NCBI GenBank assembly: GCA_038501625.1
Contig: JAZAYU010000253.1
Location: 372,001-436,000 of the forward strand
Reading direction: 5' to 3'
Source of the DNA: Corbicula japonica
Lineage: Eukaryota; Mollusca; Bivalvia; Venerida; Cyrenidae
Length of the DNA stretch: 64,000 nt
The position numbers and the translations under genes are program-made. The notes under the pieces were generated by a model, which was not told the DNA's origin, made no database searches, and worked only from the letters and a program-made list of their open reading frames with translations. Shown piece after piece: positions 1-14,100 of this stretch; the first letter of the stretch is position 1, and every line of letters begins with the position of its first letter.

Positions 1-112
1 AAATGACTATACTCACTTCTCCGATAATCGGATGATCCTTATGTGGATCGCCTGTCTGCTCAACATGTCATGTAATGAAAACTAAGGCAGCTACATAGGA
101 GTAACTTCAGAG

Positions 113-254
113 CCCAAGATCATAAAACAAAGTTTTGAGATCAGTCTCAAATCTCAAGGATCTGATTGGCTGAAATGGCAACTGGTCGCCATTTCAGCCA
201 ATCAGATCCTTGAGATTTGAGACTGATCTCCAGATATAGTTCTATGATCTTGGG
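113..254. repeat. Foldback (MITE-like) repeat, copy 1
   Basis: Near-perfect inverted repeat opening CCCAAGATCATAAAAC and closing with its complement, the arms meeting around GGCAACTGGTCGCC. Related copies occur at 1665, 5090, 11611 and 23776. Confidence 0.85.
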
Positions 255-299
255 CACAGCACAAATCATGTCTTTTCTTCATATTTTTCCTGCATATGT

Positions 300-519
300 A
301 TTCCTATTATCACATGTGCAAACAGTGTAGATTCAGATTAGCCAGCACATCCATGCTCTCTGATCAGGATCTACATTGTTTTAATTTATTTTTTTTATTG
401 AATAGGTTATTTCTGACCAAAAAGCATAATTAGATCCTGATCAGACAGCACTGATGTGTGGGCTGATCTGGATCTACACTGGTTGCACACATATATAAGA
501 TATGGAGTAAAGGGTTAAA
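300..519. repeat. GATCAGATC foldback repeat
   Basis: AGATCAGCCGGCACATCC...GATCAGGATCTACAC-type sequence, here diverged, with a partly inverted second half, ending at GGGTTAA. Same family as 1096, 2177, 4700, 6455, 9600 and 11332. Confidence 0.75.
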
Positions 520-1095
520 CATGTTGTTGTTTTTTTCATGTTCATATAAAAAATTATTAAAATCCTGGTTGAACCTATTTTGGATACTTTTTTATAACTG
601 TTGCATAAATAACATTATAAGAAGTGTGAGTAGCTTAATTTTTTTTATAAAATATTGATTACAATTTCCCAACAGCAGATTTACTCAACACATATTAATT
701 AATTACCGTCTTTTATCCAGAGCTACATTTTATTATACAAAATTCATGGCAAATATAAAAAATTGGTAAATCTATTACGTAATTTAATAATGAGCTTTAG
801 AAATAACAAAATCTCCTCAGAGAGCATGAACCTTGTGAAAAGATGAGAGGAAATTAATTGGTATTAAAGGTACATAACAGATGAAACAGACTTATTATTG
901 GCTAAAAAAGCACACTGCCAATGTCTCTAAGTCCATGTTAAAGATAGATAAACATATTGATAAACATATGGGAAACTTGTAAACTTGTGTTTTTCATTAA
1001 TACAGAAAATATATAGGACTTACAAAGGAAAGGGTGTCTATTGAAAGCTAAGATCAATCCTTGTAATGCCGTAAAGTTTAGCAGATGACATTGCT
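520..1095. other. AT-rich intron/flank, nothing recognised
   Basis: No exon, repeat family or RNA gene could be supported here. Confidence 0.5.
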
Positions 1096-1332
1096 TAACC
1101 CTTTCCTCCATAGACACACCTTTATTGCGTGGGCAAACAGTTTAGATCCAGATCAGCCGGCACATCCGTGCCGTCTGATCAGGATCTAAACAGTTCTCTT
1201 TTTGATTCATAAGGTTATTTCTGACCAAACTGTGACCAGAGCAGATCCTGATCAGACAGCACGTAATTGCCAGCTGACCTGAATCTACACTGGTCGCACA
1301 TGCGTAAAAATGCGAATATATGGAGGAATAAA
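1096..1332. repeat. GATCAGATC foldback repeat
   Basis: Begins TTAACCCTTTCCTCCATA and ends near ATATGGAGGAAT; two inverted halves rich in GATCAGATCC motifs. Confidence 0.8.
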
Positions 1333-1664
1333 AAGTGGTTATCAGTAAAATTTACATTTTATAGTCAAACTTTTTAATAAAATAACCCATTAGTTATGAG
1401 AAAATAATAGATTTTTGTTTGCATTTTATTCAGAATGAACATTTCATTATGTCACAATAATGATATTCTCTATTCAGCTACCATTTAGACAGTTACATTT
1501 TGGTGAAACTATTGAGTTCATATAAGCAGAGGTATATAGAGTATAATCCAAGTATCAAAACTTACCAGCCAAGATGGTGGAGGCCCTTTGGATGGGAGTC
1601 CCATAACACTGGCCTAAAATTATACATTCAATATCTATACTATTGACGCAGTAGTTGAAGTCAG

Positions 1665-1811
1665 CACCAAAGATCATAAAACTAAAACTGGAGACCAGTC
1701 TAAAATCAATAACATCTGACCAGCTGAAGGGATACTTGACTCCGTTTCTGCCAATCAGATGCTTGAGATTTAAGACTTGTTTACCAATCTTAGGTAAATG
1801 ATCTAGGGCAT
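1665..1811. repeat. Foldback (MITE-like) repeat, copy 2
   Basis: AAGATCATAAAACTAAAACTGG arm and diverged opposite arm with CCAATCAGATGCTTGAGATT; degenerate palindrome. Confidence 0.7.
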
Positions 1812-1997
1812 AATGAGTACATAACATTATTCACAGAGGGTAGTTTATCTGATGTATTGATCTCTGGAGAATATGTCCAAAAGGGAAAACTTTTATCAAA
1901 ACAAACATTTACATTGAAGTCATTATCGCAAAATCAGCAACATTTAGATATTTTTCAATTGACTTAAGAACTCTGTTAAACTAAAAAATAAATTTAC

Positions 1998-2146
1998 CGA
2001 ATCTGTTTCATCGACAGGTCTATATTTAGCCTGGTAGGCACTCAGCTCTACATGTAGACGTTTGATAGAATTTTTCAGGGATTCATTTTCCTCTTTAAGA
2101 TCATTGATCTGTTTCTTGACAAGCAATGATTGTGCAGTACCACTTT
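1998..2146 (-). CDS. CEP89: CEP89 exon (coiled coil)
   Basis: 149 bases, acceptor TTTTCAG, donor GTAAATTT, phase 1 to 0. It encodes LVKKQINDLKEENESLKNSI and KRLHVELSAYQAKYRPVDET, the best match to the CEP89 family (human [20 protein letters not shown] as recalled). The next exon was not found between 1 and 1990 and probably lies beyond the left edge. Confidence 0.85.
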
Positions 2147-5100
2147 CTGAAAACAAAAGAGACAAAGTTCCAGTGTTAAACCTTTACTCCATATATATCC
2201 ATTTCTTCCATGTATGACCTGTGTAGATCTGTGCCTATTGATCTATCTACACTGGTGACACTCTGGTCAGATAAAACCTAATGAATCTTAAAGTGAACAG
2301 TGTATATCCTGATCAGATGTCATGAAAGTGGTGGCTTATCTGGATCTATGCTGTCTGACATAGAATAACAGCTGAACCCCATGAAGTAAAGAGTTAACCT
2401 GCTAAACAAATGTCATAAAAGTTCATTCATTGCTCACACTGATCCTGAACAGAGCTTTATCAATAAACTGTAAGCTGTATAGATCATGAACAGAATAAAA
2501 TGCAAGTTCTGCATGTTGGAAAATATAATCTAAGCTATCCTTACTACAAATATAAACTAGAATGTGTCCTCTGACACTGATGCCCCCACTGCTGCAACAT
2601 AATTTTTAATAACAAAGGGCCACAACTCTAGTAAAAATGGTCGCAGGAAAAAATCCTTTCTTTACGATCATCTACACATCCTGCTTGATCATCTGTGCAA
2701 GTTTGAAAGAAATCCGCCTTATAGTTTAGGAGGAGTTGATGCCACAAGATTTGGGGACGTACATACGGACGTACATACGTCAGACGAGTGCAACTCTATA
2801 TGCGTCCCACTTTGTGGGGGCATAAAAAAAATTAGGATAGTCAAATTTTTATCAAGGGCCATCTCTTTATCAAATACAATGTCTATATAGAGCAAAGACT
2901 CTAAAGTTGAGTATTTCTAATTGTTTTTGCTTTGTTTTTGTTGTAAGCAAGTGATTTTCATAATTTACAAACTGAATACATCTATAAGTCAATGTGACTG
3001 AAGTTATCTATTTTCGATACTTAAGGACAGACTTGAACTAAGGCTTGATTGTTGCAGTGTCCTCAAGAGCCCTTCTCATCCATCATAACTTACACCACTT
3101 ATTGAGGTGAAGTATCAATAATAAAAATACAAAAGCAGATAAAGTCCCTGAAATATCTGAAGGACCCTTATACTCACATTCTATGACAAATATATCGGTA
3201 TTAACTACGACAAGAATGAAAATCGCTGTAAAGAACAATCAACCTAAAGATAGCACACAGGGTTTGATGCAAGATTTCCAGAAAGGGGTTTTGTTTGGGG
3301 CAGTCTTAAAGATGGATAGTTACATGAAAATTTCCTATTTTCTGGTCAAAATTACTACTTAATATTGGATCTCCTCTTAAACAGCAGATTATAACTGAAA
3401 AACTTTTTGGTTATTTAACCAGGTCAGAAGTCTGAGCCATTTGTCATAGCTGGGCACTGCACTGTAGACAAATGTCAAGGTCACCAGAGGTTAACAAAAG
3501 TCAATGCTTCATAAAAAGTATTGGTTGGGCTTAAGGATTTCAAAACCTTAAAATCTGAAGTAATTCATTTCCTATAGTATGCTGTGTTACCTCCACTTTC
3601 GTATGTTGACACAACTTCTCTGTAAGCCTGCACTTCACTCTCTAGATGATGTGTCAGAGTTTTTAAATGTTCTCTCTCCGCCTCAAGGTCTCGGAATCGA
3701 TCTTCAGACATATTAACACTGCGAGCTGATTGCGACCTTGACCTTACACTTACTGGTTCTGTAATTGTAAGTTTGAATGTATAATTTTTATAAATATTGA
3801 TCAAATGGTAGTTTATATAACTAAAAGGTACTTATTGTTCTTATCTTAATCAAAAAGTTACTTTTACAAAAGGGTTTCAAAAGCCTTTCTAAGAAAAAAG
3901 GATCAAATTTCTTATACTTTTAGGAAGATATGACACTTGAGGTTAAACACACAATAAAGCTTGCACATAGTTCAGGTATTAGGCAATAGACAACATGCAA
4001 AATGCAACAACAATCTGTGCTACAACAATACTGTACATGACAAATGATAAACAGTGCATACATGTATATTCCAGTGAAACGCACCAGTACCATCAGTGAT
4101 TAAACAGGCAATCAGAGTGAAAATCTAAATGACTTTTTATAGTATTTTCATTCTGATAATTGTAAAAATGGCCAAGTCTGTGATCTAAATTTCGGTAACT
4201 TAACAAACACCAATGCATCCATAGGGTTTTTAACTTTTGAGTTAAACATAATATTTAGTTGCATTATGAACAGATTAAAGAACTTCACAAAAACCTGGTG
4301 AAAATTTTAAGTTGGTGTTGTCACATGCACGAAAAGGTACTGTCATCTATTTTTAATCTTTAATAATAACTGTTCAATAAACATAAAAAGGGAGGTGATT
4401 TTACCGTCTTGGCTGGCAGGTAATCTGGGTTCAGATCTGACAGACTGGATTACTTCCTCCACCATGTTATCTTCTCTGAGAGGAGAGGGCTCTTTAGGGG
4501 TTTTAGGGGTCTGAACAGGGGTGATCACTATATTCTTTATTATATTTTCTGCATAAGATTAAAAAACACAACACATAATGATGATACCTTATTCTGATGT
4601 ACTCCTATATTTATAGACAACCATTTCTCTGACCTTGACCTACTGCATTTGCTTTACACAGGCCAGTAAAGCAATAAAACATTAAATGAGTAGCAAATTG
4701 TTTAACCCTTTACTTTTATATATATATGTGTTTTTTGCAAGTGCAACCCATGTAGATCCAGATCAGCTGGCACATACATGACATCTGATCTGGATCTTCA
4801 ATGTTCACTTCTTGTTATGTAATATCCTAATAAATCTAAAATTGAACAGTGTAGATTGTGATCAGCTTGCACAGATATGCTATCTGATCCGGATCTACAC
4901 TGGTCATCCAGGCTATAAAAGTTGTATTTATGCAGTAAATGGTAAAAGTGGAATCCCTTAACAGATTTACAGATGCTGGTTACATTGAAACATCTGCAAG
5001 TGTAAATGGCAAAAATTAACAATAAGCTTGATCAATAGGAAGCTTTCACAAGGTTCTTTCCCAAATATGACCTGACTTCTCAATCCTATGCCCAAGATCA

Positions 5101-8100
5101 TAGATCTGGAGACCAGTCTCAAATCTCAAGCATCTGATTGGCTGAAATGGCATAATCAGATGCTTGGAATCCGATTTTCAATCTTAGTTTTATTGATTTT
5201 GGACCCTGGTTAATCCGGTATACAATATCATAAAACTAAGACTGGGTACCACTCTTCTATTTGTTTAAATTGAGACCTCATTACAAATCAACTTTTATCA
5301 TTTGGTCTTCAATCAGGGTTTTATGATCTCAGGTCCTAATCAGAATATATAATAAGGCTCTAGGATGAACAAACAAAACAACAAAACTTGCTAACTGAAA
5401 ACATTTGATGAAAGAAGAAAGATAAAGGAAACAAGTATGATCAGGACATTTTTCTGTAATAAATATCCATCAAGCATGGAAGAACAAAAACATAAGTGCT
5501 GGAGGACAAGAGTTGAGCAAATTAGTATTCTTTATAGAGAAACCAATTTCTTCCATGGAAACAGACAGAACTCTTCTCTTTTAAAGATCATGCCTTGATG
5601 TAGTCAGACTATTGTCTGAATACAATAATATATAATATCTATTTATATTTATCATTGTCATTGCATTCTTGGAAAGATATATTGCTGAAATGTCAAGAAA
5701 TGGCCAAAGAACCAAGACAGGATAATGCAAGCAAAACACAACACATATATGTCAACACAGTGCTACAACAACTTTAAAATACTTTTTCTGTTTACAAAAA
5801 TCATTATATGTAAGTAAACAACACACAGTTTTATTTTGGTAATTATAAGAAGCTTTCACACTTGGCACATATTGTGATTTTTATTAATGAAAACCAGTAT
5901 CTGTAGAAATATAATTTTTTTAAGAGGAATTATAATAATATAACTAAAATACAGTAATAGAAGTGGTGTAAGGTAACAGTCTGGTTGAATACCTGTGGCT
6001 GGTGTTTCATGCTCCACTGGAAAGTGCAAGCTTCTGGCACTCTGTTGTCTCTCGGACCTCTTCTGCATCTGATATCAAACAATAACAATAAAAATAACAT
6101 AGTTTCTTAGTGCCCCATTAAGTGATATAAAGATAATATCACCAAGATAAATATGTCATATAAGTTAAACCTGCTACCTTCTGGCAGGTATTCATTATTG
6201 GAAAAACATTAGATTTATTTAAATTTGGATAAACGACAGTTTGGAAAATTGAAAATACGGAAGTCAATCATTTAACAAAAATTTTTAGCCAAGCTCCAAA
6301 TAAATACCATTAATACATAACTTTCATCAATTCAAAACTTCCAGTGTGTATAATCTGTCTTTCCCCGTACCAGACCAATGTTACAAGTGCGCTATTTCAT
6401 GTGTATGCAGGGATAAACTGGACAGTTCCATGGTTTTAACCTGGCAGACTGATACAATAACCATTTCCTCCATTATAAATACACCTTTTTATGCATGTGC
6501 GACCAGTGTAGACCCAGATCAGCTGGCACATCCATGCTGTCTGATCAGGATCTGCACTGGTCGCATTTTGGTCAGAAATAACCTAAGAATCAAGAAGCAC
6601 AGTTTAGATCCTGATCAGAAGGCACGGATGTGCCGGCTGATCTGAATCTAAACTGTTCGCAAATGCAATAAAGGTGTATCTTTGAAGGAAAGGGTTAAAT
6701 AAAACATTTTATACATTACATTCTGAGAGAAAAAATATGGACAGAAAAATTTCTTGATCAATTAATTTTATTATAACAGCAAGTTCAATTACAATAAAAT
6801 CTATGAAGGTGTTCTTATTTTTGCTGAAAGATTTCTGTAAGAATGCGAAGCTTTTCAGGCTTTGACGATAAAGATAATATTGTTGCATATGTAAATAATT
6901 GCTTGTGGGATCCAAACCCAGACAAAATATGTTACACATAATTACTAATATATATCACAAATACTTGTTGCTTGAACCCTTTCCACCATATACATGTATA
7001 CACCTATAGGACATGGGTGAACAGTGTAGATCCAGATCAGCTGGCACATCCATGCCGTCTGATCAGCATCTGCACTGGTCGCATTTTGGTCAGAAATAAC
7101 CTAAGAATCAAGAAGCACAGTTTAGATCCTGATCAGAAGGCACGGTTGTGCCGGCTGATCTGAATCTAAACTGTTCGCAAATGCAATAAAGGTGTATCTT
7201 TGAAGGAAAGGGTTAAATAAAACATTTTATACATTACATTCTGAGTGAAAAAATATGGACAGAAAAATTTCTTGATCAATTAATTTTATTATTACAGCAA
7301 GTTCAATTACAATAAAATCTATGAAGGTGTTCTTATTTTTGCTGAAAGATTTCTGTAAGAATGCGAAGCTTTTCAGGCTTTGACGATAAAGATAATATTG
7401 TTGCATATGTAAATAATTGCTTGTGGGATCCAAACCCAGACAAAATATGTTACACATAATTACTAATATATATCACAAATACTTGTTGCTTGAACCCTTT
7501 CCACCATATACATGTATACACCTATAGGACATGGGTGAACAGTGTAGATCCAGATCAGCTGGCACATCCATGCCGTCTGATCAGCATCTGCACTGGTCGC
7601 ATTTTGGTCAGAAATAACCTAAGAATCAAGAAGCACAGTTTAGATCCTGATCAGAAGGCACGGTTGTGCCGGCTGATCTGAATCTAAACTGTTCGCAAAT
7701 GCAATAAAGGTGTATCTTTGAAGGAAAGGGTTAAATAAAACATTTTATACATTACATTCTGAGTGAAAAAATATGGACAGAAAAATTTCTTGATCAATTA
7801 ATTTTATTATTACAGCAAGTTCAATTACAATAAAATCTATGAAGGTGTTCTTATTTTTGCTGAAAGATTTCTGTAAGAATGCGAAGCTTTTCAGGCTTTG
7901 ACGATAAAGATAATATTGTTGCATATGTAAATAATTGCTTGTGGGATCCAAACCCAGACAAAATATGTTACACATAATTACTAATATATATCACAAATAC
8001 TTGTTGCTTGAACCCTTTCCACCATATACATGTATACACCTATAGGACATGGGTGAACAGTGTAGATCCAGATCAACTGATACTTGCCATATGATTGAAT

Positions 8101-11100
8101 ATACTATTCACTTTTTTATTTACAACATTAATTTTTTACTAAAAAGCAAATAGTGCACATCCTGATCAGACAGCATGAATGTACCGGCTGCTAAGGATCT
8201 ACATTGTTTGCACATGTGTAATAATGGAAGAGGGGGTTATGTATGAAGAATGATGTATCCACTCGGAAAATGCTGCATGCATTTTATTGAACAGTTCGAT
8301 TACAAAGGTTTGGAATAAATATACATGTATAAATAATGAACCATGCAATAACTAACTACGGTAAAAACTCCCTAATCCGGATCCTCTATAATCCGGAATC
8401 CTCCGAAAACTGCAAAATTTTCACGGTCACGATTTTTTCCTTCTTATTTTATTGTAACAAAAACCTCCAAATACCGGAACCTCCGACTTCCAGAAACTGG
8501 CCTTAAATTTTCGATTTTATTCGCAAATTGCTCTTTAATAAACATCTGAAAACCGGATTTGACAAAAATGCCATTGAATGTGATGAACTCTAGTTGTCTA
8601 GTCAGAAGTTTGTGTATTGTCAAACGTGTCAAACATCAACAAGTTTCAATAAGGACCTTGCATATTATTTAAACATGTTAAAATGTGTGAAAATTTTTTA
8701 GGATTAATAACTGGGAAAGGTAATTGTTGCGTAAACATATGTACGATTATTGAGTCGAGTAGATAATTATAAGATAATTGTCTGTTAAATTCTTTGTTTA
8801 AACAACTGCAACTTTTTATGATGTAATTTTTAACACAATTGGTCACATTTATATATAATAAATAACATATATTTTATATAATTTTATCAGTAACATTAAT
8901 TATGTCTGAACCTCCCATTAAACAAAAAAAGGATGGGAATATGGGTTAATTCCATCCTCATACAGAAGCTGTGTAATTATGAAAACGTATATTGATATGA
9001 GTTAATAAATTAAAAATGTTGGATTATACTTTTTTTTATGATCACGAATCTATCAAAGGTGTTGATGCATACATTAAGGTAAGACTTAGAAACGAGATAC
9101 ACCATACTAATAAGTACACCACTAGTCAAATTCAGTGATAAATGTAAAATCCTCTGTAAACCAGAATCCTCTCTAAACTGGATTTTTTCTTCAGTCCCGA
9201 ATGTAACCGGTTTAGGAAGTTTTTACTGTATATGACAAACTTAGCAGGGGTTCCATTTGACAGAGGAGATGACTCTTTGACATGATATTTTATTAAAATC
9301 CTCATTTTGACCCCTATGACGTTAGCTGAAATGTTTGTGTTTTTCTTAAGTTGGGGTATTTTGCTTAAAGAATCCCCTAAAAATGATAAAATGACCATTG
9401 AGATTCAGCAGCTAGTGGAACCCCTGAATAAGAAAAATTGAACAGAATATGGTGTATATACCACACTAACATTTCTTTTAAAAAAATATAATGAAATACA
9501 ATTTATTTAAGGTACAATCAAAACACTTACTTCAAACTTAATTTACTTAACGAAATGTTTATTAGCATGTTAATGTGAATGCTTATGTTTGGACAAGATG
9601 CTTTACCCTTATCTCAATGGCTTTTTACCACATGGGCTCCAGTTTAGATCCAGATCGGCTTGCACATCCATGTCATCTGATCTAGATCTACACTGTTTGG
9701 CAAATAATAATCTAATAAATCTAAAAGAGAACAGTGTAGTTCCTGATCAAACAGCATGGATGTTCTGGCTGATCTTGATCTACACTGTTCGTCCATGTGA
9801 TAAAAGCCAAATAGAGTTAAAGAATTAACATTGAAAGGGCTGGGTAGGAAGTAACACACAGTGCACATGCCACAAGCAGTTACCCTTTTTCTTGGTCGAA
9901 AAGGTCTTCCCTACAATTTTGTGAATACAACATGAACACATGAATATTATGTGATTACATCTGAATGAGATGAACTAAATAGCACAGATGAAAGAAAAAA
10001 TGTTGGGTAAAAAGTGATAACATAAAAGTGTCATTACAAAATGAAGCAAACTATACAAATATCTGTTCTATGGAGACAAGAAAACAAGATGGTGTATAAA
10101 AATTATGTGTTACATGTATACTTTTTGTTTGCATGGTGCTACTTCATCTCAAATGTTAAAATCTTTGCAATCCTCTACAAACAACTGCAAACCACATTCA
10201 TCAAACAACTTGAATTATAAATAATTTTTTCAAACTATCAAAATACCTTGGATATGAACATGAACAAATATTGTGGGTGGGTGGGCAGGTAGCTTGCAGT
10301 GAAGCAAGCAACACCTGACATTATAAACAATAATTCGCAGCTTAAACAGAAACTGCCTGTTTCACCAATTCTGTGTTCTATCTTTACAAATAAAAGGATT
10401 ACAACGTGGTAATTATGTGAAAAGTATGGTAAAACTGCAGAAAATATAAAGATACTGGGATTGGCTTAGGTTTTCAGAAAAGATTTAAAAATATTTTGCA
10501 ATATTAGGGAGAATTCTACTAAGATTTTGGCACTATGTATGAAACATACAGAAAGAAACTTCTTCCCTGGTTGAGCAAAGAGAGAAGCTCTGAACTATTT
10601 TTATCAAATTTTTCTCTAAGCCCTTCGCCCGATTAGTTAAGACTGCATAATACATTGTACCGTGTGGTGTAAACTGTGTGTATGAACATAAACAGATGGT
10701 ATTACAAACCCTGTTGGATGGTGAAGGGTCCTCGTCAGTTGACAGATCATGAACCTGCTGCATTGCGTCTCGAACCTCCTGAGTAGTCTGCATGGTTGTG
10801 GACTTGGTACGCTGTTGTCCTCGTTTCAGTGGCATGGAATATAGGGCCTCTGGGTTCTGATGAATATGTGGGGAATCCAGAGCATGTGCAAGTTGAGCTG
10901 TAACCAAGAAAACCATAAACAATTAGAAAACATCACAGGTTTTATTAAGACCGAAAATGCAACAAGATAACTTCTATCCAGTGATCAAACTTAATTATAG
11001 TCACTGTGTATAATACTAGGATTCTGAATATGTGGAAGAATTGTTATAATTAAATATTTATAATTTTTGTAATTTTTAATAACTCCACTCAAATCAATCA

Positions 11101-14100
11101 CTGGACAATCCATTAATTTCAATTAGAAGATTTCTATAACCTTGACCTTAGATGGTTTAACTATGAAATAATTAGTATGTTCTGGTGGCCATGACTAACA
11201 AAATAATAATTTGGTGACTGTAGGTCAAATAATTCCTTAGAAATTTAATAGAAACTACAAGTTTCAAAAAATCATTGCATTGACACAATAAAAGTGTTTT
11301 TCAAAAAGTAATATAAATGAACAATATCTTTAACCCATTCCTACTGTACATATATACTGTACATATATACAACTTAATGGCATGGGCAAATAGTGTAGAT
11401 CCAGATCAGCTAGCATACATGTGCCATCTGATCAGGATCTACACTTTTAGCTGTTTTGATTTATTTAGTTATTTCTGACCAAAAAGTGAACAGTGAATTG
11501 CTGGCTGATCTGGATCTACACTGTTCACACATGGGATAAAATACGTACAGTATATATGACATAGAGGGTTAACTAAAGGATAATTTTTCTTCTGGAAGAG
11601 GGTTGGCTGTACCCAAGATCATAAAACTAAATCTGGAGATCAGTCTCAAATCTCAAGCATCTGATTGGCTGAAATGGTGACAAGTCGCCATTTCAGCCAA
11701 TCAGATCCTTGACATTTGAGACTTATCTCAAACCTTGTTGATGTTCCTCTATATCATGCTCTACTCGCTGAGGTAACCCAGCAGGCCCTCTGTCACCCAT
11801 ACTGCGTCTCTTTCTTGACAAACCCAACATCTCCACAGATGAATACCTGTCATTGTACAGATAAACTGAATTGTCAACATCAAGAATTATGTTGCATTAA
11901 GAAAAGCCACTTTGGAAATAAATTTGTTTGTGTTTTGTAGGCCATCTGTAAATAATTAACAGATTTCAATCTCCTTTTTGAGTATCTTGTTTTAAATCAT
12001 GTTTTGTGTCAATAATAAGTTGTCTGTGGTGAAAATAGCTCTGGAGTTTTATTCTTTTTATGTATTAAATTTCAATTATTATTTATTATCAAGTAATTTC
12101 CTACCCAGCGTCCTCCATGATTTGGTAATCATAGAGACTACTCTCTGGGTCGCTAAATGGCTCATCATCCTGGTTCGGAGCTGGAACTGCTGGTCTCCCT
12201 AGTAGAGAAGAGTTCAGGACCTCTGCAGACCCACCAAGACCAGTTGTTGGTACGGGCTTCGGTGCTGGAGTTCTTGGAACGACAGTGAAAGCCGCCGATG
12301 GTACAAGGGCCGGATTGATGTTTGTCTACAATGCAACATAAATTATATCCTCACACCCTTTTCAATAATAAACTACAGTAAAAGTTTTACTATCAGTTAC
12401 AAACTACTGTTACAAAAAAGATTTTTAAGGGAATATCATGTCTATGTGTGATAAGTGAAATAAAATGTGTAAATTTAACAACATCAATTGAGATATGACA
12501 GCATGCTTGACTTTTAAAAAGTATATAAAAACATTACCTAACAAATGCAAAATAAAGATATATTATTCATAACATTTATTTTTGCCAAGTTTTTTCAAAC
12601 TGATATTTGGGGTTAGAGATGATAATTTCCTATCGACGAAAGTGCAATGATGACTGTAGTTGGATCTTAACTACAAAGCATTAATTTATTTCATTTGTGG
12701 AAGTATTAACTGAATTCACTTCCAACAGCCTTGCTGTTGAGCTACATGTAGCTTTTCAGCGACGTGGTTAAAGTGTACAGACTGTCAAAACTAGTTAAGC
12801 AACGGTTTGCTCGGTCAATGACTGGATGGGTGTCCCATTGGGGGGTGGTCGGTTCGCCCCAAGCTGGGAAACTACTTCACTGGTGTCAGGAGTGCGTGCT
12901 TGACGAGCCCATGTGGTTGTTTGGGAGCGGTAGTAGGCTAGAAACTGCAGTCCACGGGTCTGTGCAGTTGATGCCTAAGCTCAGAAAGATAAAGGAGGGG
13001 AGAGTGTAGTGCCGGCAGCATAAGGTCACTTCCAACAGCCTCGCTGTTGAGCTAGCTTTTCAGCGACGTGGTTAAAGTGTACCGGCTGTCAAAACTAGTT
13101 AAGCAACGGTTTGCTCGGTCAATGCCAGGATGGGTGTCCCACTGGGGGGTGGTTAGTTCGCCCCCAGCTGGGGAACTACTTCACTGGTGTCAGAAGTGCG
13201 TGCTGGACCAGGGGCGGATCCAGGATTTCGGCAAGGGGGGTTCAACACAGTGACTCAAAATTTTTAACAGCGTTCATTTGTAACTGAACTAGAACATCAC
13301 TCCTTCGGACACGTACAATGGGGACATTTTCATACAAAAAGAATTTGTAAGAGGTCTAACAAATCTACGGGGTCCGGGGGAATGCTCCTGTGTAAAATTT
13401 TGAAGATTTATATGCCAAATCCTGCATTCTGATATATTTTGTGGTGACTTCATAGCAGGTTTTGGACTACTTTTTCATACTAGGTTTTACTTATTTTCTT
13501 GTAAACAGTAGTGATGCAATTATAAGCACTCAGATCCAAAGAGGCCTACTCTACCTCATAATTTATATCTTGAGTAGATGTGTTCGAGAAGTTGTTAATT
13601 AGAGAAAATTTGACAGCTCGAAATGCTTGTCGTCCAGGGTTCCCAGTTTGTGACAAATACTTTTGACAGTTGGAAAATGTTGGCGCCATTTTAGATACAC
13701 TGGAGCCTAATTCTGTAACCAAAATAACTGTTTGTGGTGGGAGGGGGTTTAAAGAGCGAAATTAGCTGTGAGATACTTGGACAAAATATTCAACATCATT
13801 ATCATTTGAATCAATTTGCATAAAATAAATTTATGAACGTTAATTTTCCGAGTCAAGAGTAAACTTTAGTGATGACTTTACTTTAAAAGTCAGGTCAATA
13901 TTTGTCAGAATTAATAAAATATAATGTTTTCATAAACGTAAAACTTGCTAAAAATGTTGACTATAAGAGGACTTTTTATTGAGTAATCTCGTTCTTAATT
14001 TGAAATAATAAGGAAAAACGAAGCGGCCCGATATTTTCTTCGTAGAATATTTAATATGTTACGGTCAAGGATTTTTCAAATTTTAAAAGCTTTATTTTCA

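Noticed and set aside
6346..7681. SVDPDQ/LIRICTGRI-type small ORFs on the plus strand
   Set aside because: Translations of the GATCAGATC foldback repeat, seen in both strands and many places.
6709..7975. Three 76-codon minus-strand ORFs at 518-bp intervals
   Set aside because: They recur only because the 518-bp DNA unit is tandemly repeated; no splice or coding evidence.
12764..13253. MVKVYRLSKLVKQRFARSM-type plus-strand ORFs
   Set aside because: Translations of the ~302-bp repeat units; the second runs into the transposon terminus.
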